Assembly (NCBI GenBank): GCA_964385305.1
Contig: CAYLOP010000046.1
Location: forward strand, 1-20,580
Length of the DNA: 20,580 nucleotides
From: CAYLOP01 sp964385305
GTDB taxonomy: Bacteria; Chloroflexota; Anaerolineae; Anaerolineales; E44-bin32
Reading direction: 5' to 3'
The notes under the pieces were generated by a model, which was not told the origin of the DNA, ran no database searches, and was given only the letters and a program-made list of their open reading frames with translations. Positions within the stretch are counted from its first letter, which is position 1. Every line of letters begins with the position of its first letter. Shown in pieces: positions 1 to 7,367 of the stretch. The translations under genes and the position numbers were made by a program.

Positions 1-243
1 TGGCGGGAAGCGCGTGGCGTGGTGCAGGCGCTCCCTGGCGTGCTCGAAGTCCAGACCTACGGCGAATCCCTTCACCTGCTGGTCGATTCATCCCGGGTGC
101 GCATCCCGCAGATCAAGAAGTCCTTGAACACGCACGCCATCAACTACCGGGGATTACGCACCGCCCCACCCCGCATGGAGGAAGCCTTCATCTCCTTGAT
201 CAAGCGCATGAGCGCCGAAGTCGTGGATTCAGAGGAGGATTGA
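1..243 (+). CDS. ABC transporter ATP-binding protein, C-terminal fragment (5' end outside window)
   Basis: The reading frame is open from base 1 and stops at 241-243, so only about the last 80 residues are visible. No Walker motifs are in the window. The call rests on the C-terminal tail, which has the regulatory-domain pattern of DrrA/YbhF-type ABC-2 ATPases: a short alpha/beta segment (GVLEVQTYGESLHLLVD) followed by the family's closing 'x-MEEAFISLIKR' motif, equivalent to the 'SLEDVFIACMRR' ending of the complete ATPase at 2517-3464. The next gene, an ABC-2 permease, starts one base after the stop, and its ribosome binding site GGAGG (234-238) lies inside this gene, so the two are translationally linked. 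It is probably the first of two ATPases serving the permease pair downstream. The family call is fairly secure; the substrate is unknown. Confidence 0.8.
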   Translation, partial: WREARGVVQALPGVLEVQTYGESLHLLVDSSRVRIPQIKKSLNTHAINYRGLRTAPPRMEEAFISLIKRMSAEVVDSEED

Positions 244-244
244 G

Positions 245-1378
245 GTGTCACTACGACACATGTGGGCTGTCACCCGCAAAGAACTCCAACATATTTGGCG
301 TGATCGCTCCACGCTCATCCTGGTCCTCTTCACCCCCACCCTACTCATGCTGCTGATGGCCTACGCCCTGACGGTCGACATTCAACACATACCCATTGCT
401 GTGCTCGATCAAGATCGCAGCCCGACCTCGCGCGCCTTCGTCCAGCAGATCACGGCCGGCGACGACCTGGACCTCTACGCGCAGGTTGATTCGCTCGACC
501 AAATCGAGAATTTACTCATGAATGGTGCGGTCAAGGCTGCCGTGATCATCGACCCGGCATTCTCGCGCGAGCTGCTCTCACTGCGCGGCATGCCCCTCCA
601 GATCATCATCGACGGCACTGAGCCGGAAAGCGGCGGCTTCGCCGTGGACCATGTCGGCTGGCGGGCGGAGGAGTTCGTCAACACCGCACTTGCGGATCAA
701 ATTCAAGCGCTTGGAATTCCGCTGGAGTCATTACAACCGATCGATCTGCGTGTGCGCGCCTGGTACAATCCCAGCCTCAAACCGCGTGTGGACATGATCC
801 CGGGCCTGATCTCCCTGGTACTGGGTTTCCCAGCCCTATCGGTTGCCCTCACCATCGCCCACGAACGCGAGCACGGCACGCTCGAGCAGCTCATGGCCAC
901 GCCGATCGGGCGGACCGATATCTTGCTCGGCAAGATGATCCCCTATATTTTTGTCGGTCTCGTCAATGTGATCGTCATCCCGATCCTGGCTATGATCTGG
1001 TTCGATGTACCCTTCCACGGCAGTTTCCCGCTCTTCTTCGGCCTATCGGCGGTGTTTCTATTTGCCATTCTAAGCATGGGCGTCATTATCGGGGTCTTCA
1101 TGCGCACACAAGCCGCCGCGTTGGCGCTCTCCTTCCTACTGGTCTTTTTCCCGGGATTCTTCCTGACCGGCATCTTCTTCCCAATCGCTTCGATGCCGGA
1201 GATGATGCGACTCGAGGCGATGGGCCTTCCCGGGACGCATTACGCCGTCATCACACGCGGCGTCTTTCTGACCGCTGTGGGATTAGACGTGCTCTGGCCT
1301 TATGGTGTGATGCTGCTCGGTTTGGGTATCGCCTTCACAGGGATTGCGGCGCTCTTCTTCCGAAAGAAATTGGGGTAG
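245..1378 (+). CDS. ABC-2 type transporter permease (YbhS/YbhR/YhhJ-like), first of pair
   Basis: A 377-residue integral membrane protein with the ABC2_membrane_3 layout: a cytoplasmic N-terminus, one membrane helix at about residues 22-44, a large external domain to about residue 180, then five or so hydrophobic segments ending near residue 370. The external domain opens with 'IPIAVLDQDRSPTSRAFVQQ', a pattern typical of drug-export permeases of this group. After it comes the cytoplasmic coupling motif 'EREHGTLEQLMATP'. The start is a GTG with GGAGG six bases upstream, one base after the preceding ATPase stop. It is followed after two bases by a paralogous permease, so the transporter is probably a heterodimer in the membrane. 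Family knowledge suggests export of drugs or other hydrophobic compounds; the actual substrate cannot be read from sequence. Confidence 0.93.
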   Translation: MSLRHMWAVTRKELQHIWRDRSTLILVLFTPTLLMLLMAYALTVDIQHIPIAVLDQDRSPTSRAFVQQITAGDDLDLYAQVDSLDQIENLLMNGAVKAAVIIDPAFSRELLSLRGMPLQIIIDGTEPESGGFAVDHVGWRAEEFVNTALADQIQALGIPLESLQPIDLRVRAWYNPSLKPRVDMIPGLISLVLGFPALSVALTIAHEREHGTLEQLMATPIGRTDILLGKMIPYIFVGLVNVIVIPILAMIWFDVPFHGSFPLFFGLSAVFLFAILSMGVIIGVFMRTQAAALALSFLLVFFPGFFLTGIFFPIASMPEMMRLEAMGLPGTHYAVITRGVFLTAVGLDVLWPYGVMLLGLGIAFTGIAALFFRKKLG

Positions 1379-1380
1379 GG

Positions 1381-2505
1381 ATGTTACGACGGATCTGGTC
1401 CTTAGCGGTCAAAGAGTTTATCCACCTTCGCAATGACTGGTGGCTGCCGGCTTTCATGCTGTTGGGTGGAGCCCTCGAGTTGCTGATGGTCGGTTGGGCA
1501 ACTTCACGCCCGATCACCAACCTACCCCTGATGGTGTTGGATCACGACCGCAGCGCTGCCAGCCGCAGCCTGGTGATCGAGTTGGAGAACAGCGGTACAT
1601 TCACCTTTGATGCGTTGGCGCCTGACCAGGAAACCCTCGAAGATGCACTCGACCGGGGCGAGATCATCGCCGCCGTGATCATCCCGCCAGACTACGCTGA
1701 AGCGCTCGCTTCCCGCACAGGTCAGCCCGCCGTGGCCGTCATCCTGAACGGCGCCGAGAGTATTCCCGCGACAGCGGCACTGCGGGCGATTGAGGGTGTA
1801 GCCCGCGACCTGGGAGAGCGTATAACGATCCAACGGTTAGGCATGAATGCCGAGGAGTTCTCGGGGTTCATCCCCAGCCTTCGGGTTTGGTTCAACGAAT
1901 CTCTCAGTGAGGCGTTGTATACGACACCCGCCGAACTTGCTTTGATGTTGGAATTCACCATTTTATTGTTCGCGGCGCTATCTTTCTCTCGCGAACGGGA
2001 ACTGGGCACGCTTGAGCAATTGCTCGTCATGCCCTTCTCCTCCCTGGAGATCATCATTGGAAAATCGATCCCCGTTGTCTTAATAGGGCTAGCCGATTTT
2101 GCCCTCATGCTGAGTTTGACTCACTTCGCTTTTGGCGTCCCTGTGCGTGGATCAGTCATCTTATTGGGCGCCATCGCCTTCGGCTATGTCCTGGTCGAAT
2201 TAAGCAAGGGGATGGTCGTTTCCGTCATTGCCCGCTCGCAGCACCAAGCCTTCCTGCTTGTGATGTTGGTAGGCATGGCGGACTTCATGTTTACGGGCTA
2301 TGCTGCCCCAGTGGAGTCGATGCCGGAAATCCTACAACTCTTTGCCAATCTGATCCCTGCCCACCACTGGTTGACCATCCTGCGCGGGATCCTGCTTAAA
2401 GCGAGCGGGGTGGACATGTTATGGCCGAACATCCTAGCTTTAGCAATCCTAGGCCTAGTCATCGGAACCTTCTCCTTACGGTTCGTTCGCCGGGCGTTGA
2501 ACTGA
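1381..2505 (+). CDS. ABC-2 type transporter permease, second of pair
   Basis: A 374-residue paralogue of the preceding permease with the same plan: N-terminal helix (about residues 22-42), external domain containing 'LPLMVLDHDRSAASRSLV', then the coupling motif 'SRERELGTLEQLLVMP' and a C-terminal block of about five helices. The ATG lies two bases after the previous stop. The local ribosome binding site (GGGGTAGGG) is weak, so translational coupling is likely. The two permeases have diverged well beyond recent duplication, which fits fixed heterodimer partners as in YbhS/YbhR. The second ATPase begins 11 bases after this stop. Confidence 0.93.
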   Translation: MLRRIWSLAVKEFIHLRNDWWLPAFMLLGGALELLMVGWATSRPITNLPLMVLDHDRSAASRSLVIELENSGTFTFDALAPDQETLEDALDRGEIIAAVIIPPDYAEALASRTGQPAVAVILNGAESIPATAALRAIEGVARDLGERITIQRLGMNAEEFSGFIPSLRVWFNESLSEALYTTPAELALMLEFTILLFAALSFSRERELGTLEQLLVMPFSSLEIIIGKSIPVVLIGLADFALMLSLTHFAFGVPVRGSVILLGAIAFGYVLVELSKGMVVSVIARSQHQAFLLVMLVGMADFMFTGYAAPVESMPEILQLFANLIPAHHWLTILRGILLKASGVDMLWPNILALAILGLVIGTFSLRFVRRALN

Positions 2506-2516
2506 GCGTGCATGCT

Positions 2517-3464
2517 ATGAACAACGGAAACGAGATCACGATCCAGGCTCAAGGTTTGACCAAACGCTTCGGGGATTTCACGGCCGTCGCCGGTATCGAT
2601 TTCTACGTCAAACGCGGGGAGATCTTCGGTTTCCTGGGACCGAACGGCTCTGGAAAGACCACAACCATCCGTATGATGCTTGGTCTTCTACAGCCTACGG
2701 AAGGCTCGATGGAGGTACTGGGCATTCCCGTTAGGGAGCATCCCGAGCGCATCCGGCCGCGCGTCGGGTACATGTCCCAGCAATTCAGCCTCTACAACGA
2801 TCTGACTGTTCTGCAGAACCTGCGCTTCTACGCGTCGGCATACGGTCTCTCGAACGCCATCCTGGGAGAGCGCATCCAATCTGCCCTCAAGATGGCCGGG
2901 CTGGAAGGTAGAGAACATGTACACACAAGGGACCTTTCCGGTGGCTGGCGTCAACGCCTGGCTTTGGGCGCCGCGATCATCCACCAACCCGAAGTAGTGT
3001 TTCTCGACGAGCCGACAGCCGGCGTCGACCCGGTTTCCAGGCGCGCCTTTTGGGATCTTCTATATCACCTTGTGGGGGAGGGCGTGACGGTTTTCGTCAC
3101 CACGCATTACATGGACGAGGCCGAACACTGCCACAGGCTGGCTTTCATACAGCGTGGGGAACTGATCGCTATAGGGACAGCCGAGCAGATCAAGCGCGAG
3201 ATGATGCGTGGCCAGGTGTTGGAGATCGCACCACAGGATCCCGAGAAGGCCGTGCAGGTTCTGCGCGACGCCCAGCAAGCCGGCAGGTTACCGCTTGAGG
3301 AAGTCGAGATGTACGGCTCGCTCGTGCACGTGGTGGCGCCTGAAATGCGCATTCACAAGGCAGGGATTGCAGCCGAACTACGAGGGGCTGACATCGATCC
3401 GGGCCAGATGGCTGTGATTGAGCCATCCCTTGAAGATGTCTTTATCGCGTGTATGCGTCGGTAA
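2517..3464 (+). CDS. ABC transporter ATP-binding protein (complete, second ATPase of the operon)
   Basis: A 315-residue cytoplasmic ATPase that powers the adjacent permeases. Visible motifs, counted from ATG 2517, are Walker A GPNGSGKT (41-48), Q-loop region near residues 88-89, signature LSGGWRQR (140-147), Walker B VVFLDEP (160-166) and H-loop TTH (195-197). A tryptophan after LSGG is common in the YbhF/RbbA group rather than in importers. The tail ends with the family motif 'PSLEDVFIACMRR'. The frame stays open upstream into the permease gene (an ATG at 2421), but ABC homology begins only at 'ITIQAQGLTKRFG', so 2517 is preferred; GTG 2508 is a possible alternative. No strong Shine-Dalgarno is seen, so coupling to the upstream stop 11 bases away is likely. 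Confidence 0.93.
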   Translation: MNNGNEITIQAQGLTKRFGDFTAVAGIDFYVKRGEIFGFLGPNGSGKTTTIRMMLGLLQPTEGSMEVLGIPVREHPERIRPRVGYMSQQFSLYNDLTVLQNLRFYASAYGLSNAILGERIQSALKMAGLEGREHVHTRDLSGGWRQRLALGAAIIHQPEVVFLDEPTAGVDPVSRRAFWDLLYHLVGEGVTVFVTTHYMDEAEHCHRLAFIQRGELIAIGTAEQIKREMMRGQVLEIAPQDPEKAVQVLRDAQQAGRLPLEEVEMYGSLVHVVAPEMRIHKAGIAAELRGADIDPGQMAVIEPSLEDVFIACMRR

Positions 3465-3519
3465 GATAACCATGGAAATCAGCGCGGGTTCCAGGAGGAC
3501 CTCGCGATTGGAGGTAACT

Positions 3520-4944
3520 ATGCATGCCATACAAAAGATCACCGCACTCATCACTCTGATCATGGTGAGTCTTGGCCTAGTATCTTGTGATGCCATCATG
3601 GCGAAGGAAAGCGATGGGCTGAAAGCCTCTGGCGTGGTCGAGACCGTGGAGGTTGTCGTTTCCTCAGAGATCGGCGGCCGCATCGCGCGTGTCCTCGTGG
3701 CTGAGGGGGAGCGTGTCTCAGAAGGTGACGTGCTCCTCGAGCTCGATGACGCCCTGATGAGCGCCCAGCTCGAACAGGCAATCACCGCACACGAGGCGGC
3801 CGAGGCCAACCTGGAATCGGCGCAAGCCGGACTGCGGGCCGCAGAAGCCGCACTCCATGCCGCCCAGGCCGGTGGCGAGCTAGCTGAGGTGCAGTACCAA
3901 CTTGAGCTTAGCGCTGCACGTCTTGAAGACCAGCCTGTACGCACTTCAGCCTGGGATCGCGACGTACCCCGGGAATTCGATATGCCAGTCTGGTACTTCG
4001 AGAAATCGGAGCGAATCGAAGCGGCCGAGGCCGAGCTGGAAACCGCTCAGGAAGCACTCGCGGTCGAGCGTGAAAATTATGAGAAAGTCCTCGATGATGC
4101 CGGCCATACCGATATCCTCGCGGCGGAAGAGCGTCTCTCCCAAGCGCAGGCGTCATTTCTTGTGGCGGATGCCCTGAAAGATCGTGATGTTGATTTTCAG
4201 GATAAAAAGGAGATCGACGATTTTGTAGACACGATCTACGACGCCGCCGAGGCAGAGTTGGAAAGTGCGCAAAAAGCCTACGACACGCTTTTATCCGATC
4301 AAGCCGCCGAGGAAGTCCTGGAGGCGCGCGCTCGTTTAACCGTCGCGCAGGAGCGCTACGACACTGCTCTGGACCTGTTCCATGAGCTGCTGACAGGGGA
4401 CGACTCGCTGCGCGTTTGGGCTGCGGAGGCGGCACTCAAGCAAGCCGAGGCGATTGTCTCGCAAGCCGAGGCGAACATGCTACAGGTAGAAGCGAACGTC
4501 GTCCAGGCCGAAAAGATGGTCGCACAAACACAAGCCGCTCTTGATGCCGTCCAGCTTCAGATGGATAGGCTCACACTCCGCGCCGCGGTGTCGGGAGTCG
4601 TGATGACACGCAATGTTGAGCCCGGGGAAGTCGTCCAGCCGGGCATCGCCATGATAACGCTGGGACAGGTGGAAAATCTCACGATCACCGTGTATATCCC
4701 TGAAGACCGCTACGGCCAGATCAGCCTCGGAGATCATGCCCAGGTCACAGCTGATTCCTTCCCCGAGCAGGTCTTCGACGCCGTCGTGACGCGCATCGCC
4801 GACCAGGCGGAATACACACCGCGCAATGTGCAGACAGAGGAAGATCGCCGTACAACCGTATACGCTGTTGAGCTGTCTGTGGAAGATCCAGAGGGCAAGC
4901 TCAAACCTGGCATGCCGGCCGATGTCGTGTTTTCGACCGAATAG
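3520..4944 (+). CDS. HlyD/YbhG-family membrane fusion subunit, predicted lipoprotein
   Basis: A 474-residue periplasmic adaptor/membrane-fusion protein closing the ABC-2 export operon. From ATG 3520 it has a signal peptide with lipobox LVSC (residues 20-23, lipid-modified Cys23), a biotinyl-lipoyl half-motif 'GGRIARVLVAEGERVSEGD', a long Ala/Glu/Gln-rich coiled-coil hairpin (roughly 85-350), the second lipoyl half 'SGVVMTRNVEPGEVVQPG', and a beta-barrel ending 'GKLKPGMPADVVFSTE'. The frame is open further upstream (ATG 3418, overlapping the ATPase), but 3520 has GGAGG at 3510-3514 with a five-base spacing and gives the clean signal peptide. The coiled coil is long: E. coli YbhG is about 330 residues in total. 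A lipoprotein anchor instead of an N-terminal transmembrane helix fits attachment to the outer face of the cytoplasmic membrane. Confidence 0.92.
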   Translation: MHAIQKITALITLIMVSLGLVSCDAIMAKESDGLKASGVVETVEVVVSSEIGGRIARVLVAEGERVSEGDVLLELDDALMSAQLEQAITAHEAAEANLESAQAGLRAAEAALHAAQAGGELAEVQYQLELSAARLEDQPVRTSAWDRDVPREFDMPVWYFEKSERIEAAEAELETAQEALAVERENYEKVLDDAGHTDILAAEERLSQAQASFLVADALKDRDVDFQDKKEIDDFVDTIYDAAEAELESAQKAYDTLLSDQAAEEVLEARARLTVAQERYDTALDLFHELLTGDDSLRVWAAEAALKQAEAIVSQAEANMLQVEANVVQAEKMVAQTQAALDAVQLQMDRLTLRAAVSGVVMTRNVEPGEVVQPGIAMITLGQVENLTITVYIPEDRYGQISLGDHAQVTADSFPEQVFDAVVTRIADQAEYTPRNVQTEEDRRTTVYAVELSVEDPEGKLKPGMPADVVFSTE

Positions 4945-4986
4945 AGTTGATAAGTACAGACTGACCCATATCCTCAGAACCAGAAA

Positions 4987-5022
4987 GGGAAGATCCGCAA
5001 TTACAGTCGAGCGGATCTTCCC
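4987..5022. terminator. Bidirectional intrinsic terminator candidate between convergent genes
   Basis: A perfect 12-bp stem, GGGAAGATCCGC (4987-4998) with GCGGATCTTCCC (5011-5022), separated by a 12-base loop. It lies 42 bases after the HlyD stop on the plus strand and about 100 bases after the Rieske gene stop on the minus strand. Only short T-rich tails follow it (CTATTTCT on plus, TTTCT on minus), so termination may be imperfect, but position and symmetry between converging genes fit a shared terminator. Confidence 0.75.
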
Positions 5023-5101
5023 CTATTTCTGCCATGAAGGAGTGTGATCCAATAAGGAATACGGCCAATCTTGCGCAGGATTGAAAAGCCAGAGCCTAGA
5101 T

Positions 5102-5119
5102 ACGAGCAGCCTGGCTCGT
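5102..5119 (-). other. Short hairpin just after the Rieske oxygenase stop
   Basis: ACGAGC (5102-5107) pairs with GCTCGT (5114-5119) around a six-base loop, immediately downstream of the minus-strand stop at 5121. There is no T-run behind it, so it is more likely an mRNA 3'-end stem or chance than a terminator. Confidence 0.3.
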
Positions 5120-5120
5120 T

Positions 5121-6116
5121 CTAGTGATCTTGAGGTCGGTTTTCACCCTCACCCTTAAGCTCTGCGCGCCGTTTCCGATATTCCACGATCGGACGGTCGC
5201 CGCGGATCAACTTCTCCTCTATGCGTAAGGCGGATGCCTCGGGTAGGTGTGTTTGAACCACTCTACGATCTTGATGGGCGACATACAGATTGAAAGGCAT
5301 GGCAACTCGGTTGAGAATGGACCGAAGCAGCGGTATTTGGAGGAACTTCTGGTAGAAACGGAGGTAGAGCAGGGTGTGTTCGTGATCAACCGGCACAAAC
5401 GCAGCCACGATGCGAGCCGTCTCACCCAAATGGTTTTGCCATAGATTGGGGAACTGGAACTCCAGCTTGAATTCCGGTTCGGGCTCAATTTTCATCTCGC
5501 TGGGTTTGAGGGGAGGCATTCCATCGTCGATGCGGTTCTGCACATACACAAAGAACAGGTCGTCATCCTGCCAACGCACCACTGGGCCGTCCACCAAAGT
5601 CCGCCCACCGCGGCCGATCGTGTTCGCATGGATGAAAGGCAGGTGGACTACGTCAAGCTGATTTTCGATCACGCGTGAGTAGTGAGCCCGCCAAGGATCC
5701 CGCGCCCTGCCATAGGAAAAGGAATCATCGATGTCGTCGAAGAAACGCGGCGGTTGCAGATCATCCGGGGGATCCGGCCCCCACCAGATCCAGATGAAAT
5801 CATGCGCCTCATAAACAGGATAGCTGACAACTTCAAAGGCTTGCGGCACGGGGCTCATCCGACCGTTTGCGGGGATGAGGACCACTCGCCCGGAGGCGTC
5901 GTACTCGAAGCCATGAAAAGGGCACTGGAGGTGTCCATGTATCAGCTTTCCTTTGCTGAGCTCAACACCCCGATGGACGCACCGATCGACGAAGCAGGCT
6001 AGTTTGCCCTCCGCATCGCGCCAGAAGACGAGTTTCTCTCCCATTCGAGTGACACCCATTGGCTTGTTCCTCACTTGATCTGAATCCAAGACGACATACC
6101 ACTGATCGCGTATCAT
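5121..6116 (-). CDS. Rieske [2Fe-2S] non-heme iron oxygenase, alpha-subunit type
   Basis: A 331-residue oxygenase of the ring-hydroxylating/vanillate demethylase/pheophorbide oxygenase superfamily. The Rieske ligands are Cys46-x-His48 and Cys65-x2-His68 ('CVHRG', 'CPFHGFEYD'). The mononuclear iron site appears as E151-N152-x2-D155-x2-H158-x4-H163 ('ENQLDVVHLPFIH'), with Asp283 in 'AHQDRRVVQ' as the likely third ligand. All catalytic groups are present, so the enzyme should be functional. Such enzymes use O2 and electrons from a reductase to hydroxylate or demethylate a substrate; no ferredoxin or reductase gene is adjacent, so redox partners must be encoded elsewhere. The ATG has AGGAGG (complement at 6126-6131) nine bases upstream. 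Substrate is not predictable from this sequence. Confidence 0.93.
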   Translation of the reverse strand: MIRDQWYVVLDSDQVRNKPMGVTRMGEKLVFWRDAEGKLACFVDRCVHRGVELSKGKLIHGHLQCPFHGFEYDASGRVVLIPANGRMSPVPQAFEVVSYPVYEAHDFIWIWWGPDPPDDLQPPRFFDDIDDSFSYGRARDPWRAHYSRVIENQLDVVHLPFIHANTIGRGGRTLVDGPVVRWQDDDLFFVYVQNRIDDGMPPLKPSEMKIEPEPEFKLEFQFPNLWQNHLGETARIVAAFVPVDHEHTLLYLRFYQKFLQIPLLRSILNRVAMPFNLYVAHQDRRVVQTHLPEASALRIEEKLIRGDRPIVEYRKRRAELKGEGENRPQDH

Positions 6117-6130
6117 GATTGATGGCCTCC

Positions 6131-6220
6131 TCAGATAGTCAAGAAAGTCATCCCTCCAGCACGATGGCTAGAGGCCGCATAGAAGATAAGGATGACAGCG
6201 CACCCCAGGACGAAGATCAT
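6131..6220 (-). CDS. Possible tiny single-pass membrane ORF upstream of the oxygenase
   Basis: A 29-codon frame from ATG 6220 encodes a strongly hydrophobic helix (MIFVLGCAVILIFYAA) with a short polar tail, ending 14 bases before the oxygenase ATG. The same frame can be extended to a TTG at 6325 (64 residues). A TATAAT at 6260-6265 would start transcription between the two possible starts, favouring the short form. No Shine-Dalgarno precedes either start and no homologue is recognised, so it may be a chance ORF in the leader. Confidence 0.22.
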   Translation of the reverse strand: MIFVLGCAVILIFYAASSHRAGGMTFLTI

Positions 6221-6259
6221 CCATCGCTGAAAAACGACCAAGAAACACGGTTCAGAGAC

Positions 6260-6265
6260 ATTATA
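6260..6265 (-). promoter_or_regulatory. -10 element candidate for the Rieske oxygenase
   Basis: The minus strand reads a consensus TATAAT here, giving a predicted transcript start near 6253 and a leader of roughly 135 bases before the oxygenase ATG. No convincing -35 box is seen at the usual spacing. Confidence 0.35.
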
Positions 6266-6341
6266 TGTGCCCTTCCAATGCGGGGGAATATTCGAAGTCG
6301 AATCTCTCGATTTCACGCGATCCAAACCCGACCCAAATCGG

Positions 6342-6347
6342 TATAAT
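6342..6347 (+). promoter_or_regulatory. -10 element candidate for the TerB-like gene
   Basis: Consensus TATAAT 27 bases upstream of the ATG at 6369, followed by the ribosome binding site GGGAGG (6358-6363). The predicted transcript start is near 6354, a short leader. The -35 region is weak. With the minus-strand TATAAT at 6260 this gives divergent promoters inside the 250-base intergenic region. Confidence 0.5.
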
Positions 6348-6368
6348 ATCTAGCAACGGGAGGTTCGA

Positions 6369-7292
6369 ATGTCTGATGCCAGCTTCCTTCTAACATTGGG
6401 AAAAGTCATCATCGCCGCTGCCTGGGTGGACGGTGAGGTGGCGCACGAAGAATTGAACTGCCTGAAAGACTTGCTGTTCCGTCTCCCCGGCTTGACAGGC
6501 CGTGAATGGGCAACGCTGGAGATGTATATCGAATCCCCGGTAGGTGCTTCGGAACGTGATCGTCTTCTTGAGCAGCTTCAAGAGGAAATGCGGTCCACAC
6601 AGGATCGAGCGCTCGCCCTACAAGCCCTCGACGATCTGGCCATGGCAGACGGCGCAGTTACCGACGAAGAACGTGCTATCATCACTGAGATGAAGTCCCA
6701 GATCGAACACGCCAATGTGGGCTTGCTGGGACAGCTTGGGCGTGTCGTGCGTGGATCCATGCAGCGCAGGGATGCTGCCTTGGCGAATGCCCCCAACCGT
6801 GAAGAACACTTTGAGGATTTCATCAAAAACAAGGTCTATTACGCCGTACAACAAAGGATCGATTCTGGCGATACCGTCCTGGATCTCCCCGAGGATCGAT
6901 TGCGGAAGTTATGTCTGGCAGGCGGTCTGATGGCGAGAGTGGCAAATGTCGACCTGGAGGTCTCGGACGATGAATTCTCCGCCATCGCAGAATCCCTCGT
7001 GGCGGGATGGGATGTCAACCATGAAGAAGCCGCCTTCGTGACCGAAGTCGCAGTTTCGGAGATCAGCCCTGACATGGATTACTACCGGCTCTCACGTGGG
7101 TTCTTCAATATCACAACCATCGAGGAGCGGGTTCAATTCGTGAAAGTTCTCTTCTCTGTCGCCGATGCGGACGGTTTTGTGTCCTCCGAGGAGATCGAGG
7201 AGATCCGCACGATCGCCAATGGACTTCACCTCACCCACAAGCAGTTCATCAATGCCAAACTTACGATCCCCAGAAAGCGGCGCGCCAACTGA
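6369..7292 (+). CDS. Protein with two TerB-like (tellurite-resistance TerB) domains
   Basis: A 307-residue soluble, mostly helical, acidic protein built as a tandem duplication. Domain 1 (about 7-115) carries the TerB double signature 'AAWVDGEVAHEELNCL' and 'AMADGAVTDEERAII'. Domain 2 (about 180-300) repeats it as 'ARVANVDLEVSDDEFSAI' and 'SVADADGFVSSEEIEEI'. The D-G-x-V-x-x-E-E motifs are the acidic, metal-binding-like loops of the family. A linker of about 65 residues with a charged stretch joins the two. TerB domains occur in tellurite-resistance and membrane-linked stress or conflict gene clusters, but no other ter genes are nearby, so a specific role cannot be given. The ATG has GGGAGG five bases upstream and a TATAAT before that. 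The rRNA methyltransferase begins 75 bases downstream on the same strand. Confidence 0.85.
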   Translation: MSDASFLLTLGKVIIAAAWVDGEVAHEELNCLKDLLFRLPGLTGREWATLEMYIESPVGASERDRLLEQLQEEMRSTQDRALALQALDDLAMADGAVTDEERAIITEMKSQIEHANVGLLGQLGRVVRGSMQRRDAALANAPNREEHFEDFIKNKVYYAVQQRIDSGDTVLDLPEDRLRKLCLAGGLMARVANVDLEVSDDEFSAIAESLVAGWDVNHEEAAFVTEVAVSEISPDMDYYRLSRGFFNITTIEERVQFVKVLFSVADADGFVSSEEIEEIRTIANGLHLTHKQFINAKLTIPRKRRAN

Positions 7293-7367
7293 GTTCTGCG
7301 CGCCTCGTATGCCTGCGATCGCTTCACGCCTACCATCGATCACTGAACGCGCCTGGAGAGCCAGGAC

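Noticed and set aside
3908..4435. 175-codon minus-strand frame within the HlyD gene, and similar long antisense frames elsewhere
   Set aside because: These are shadows of GC-rich coding sequence; the sense frame has clear family motifs and these have Arg/Pro-rich, motif-free translations.
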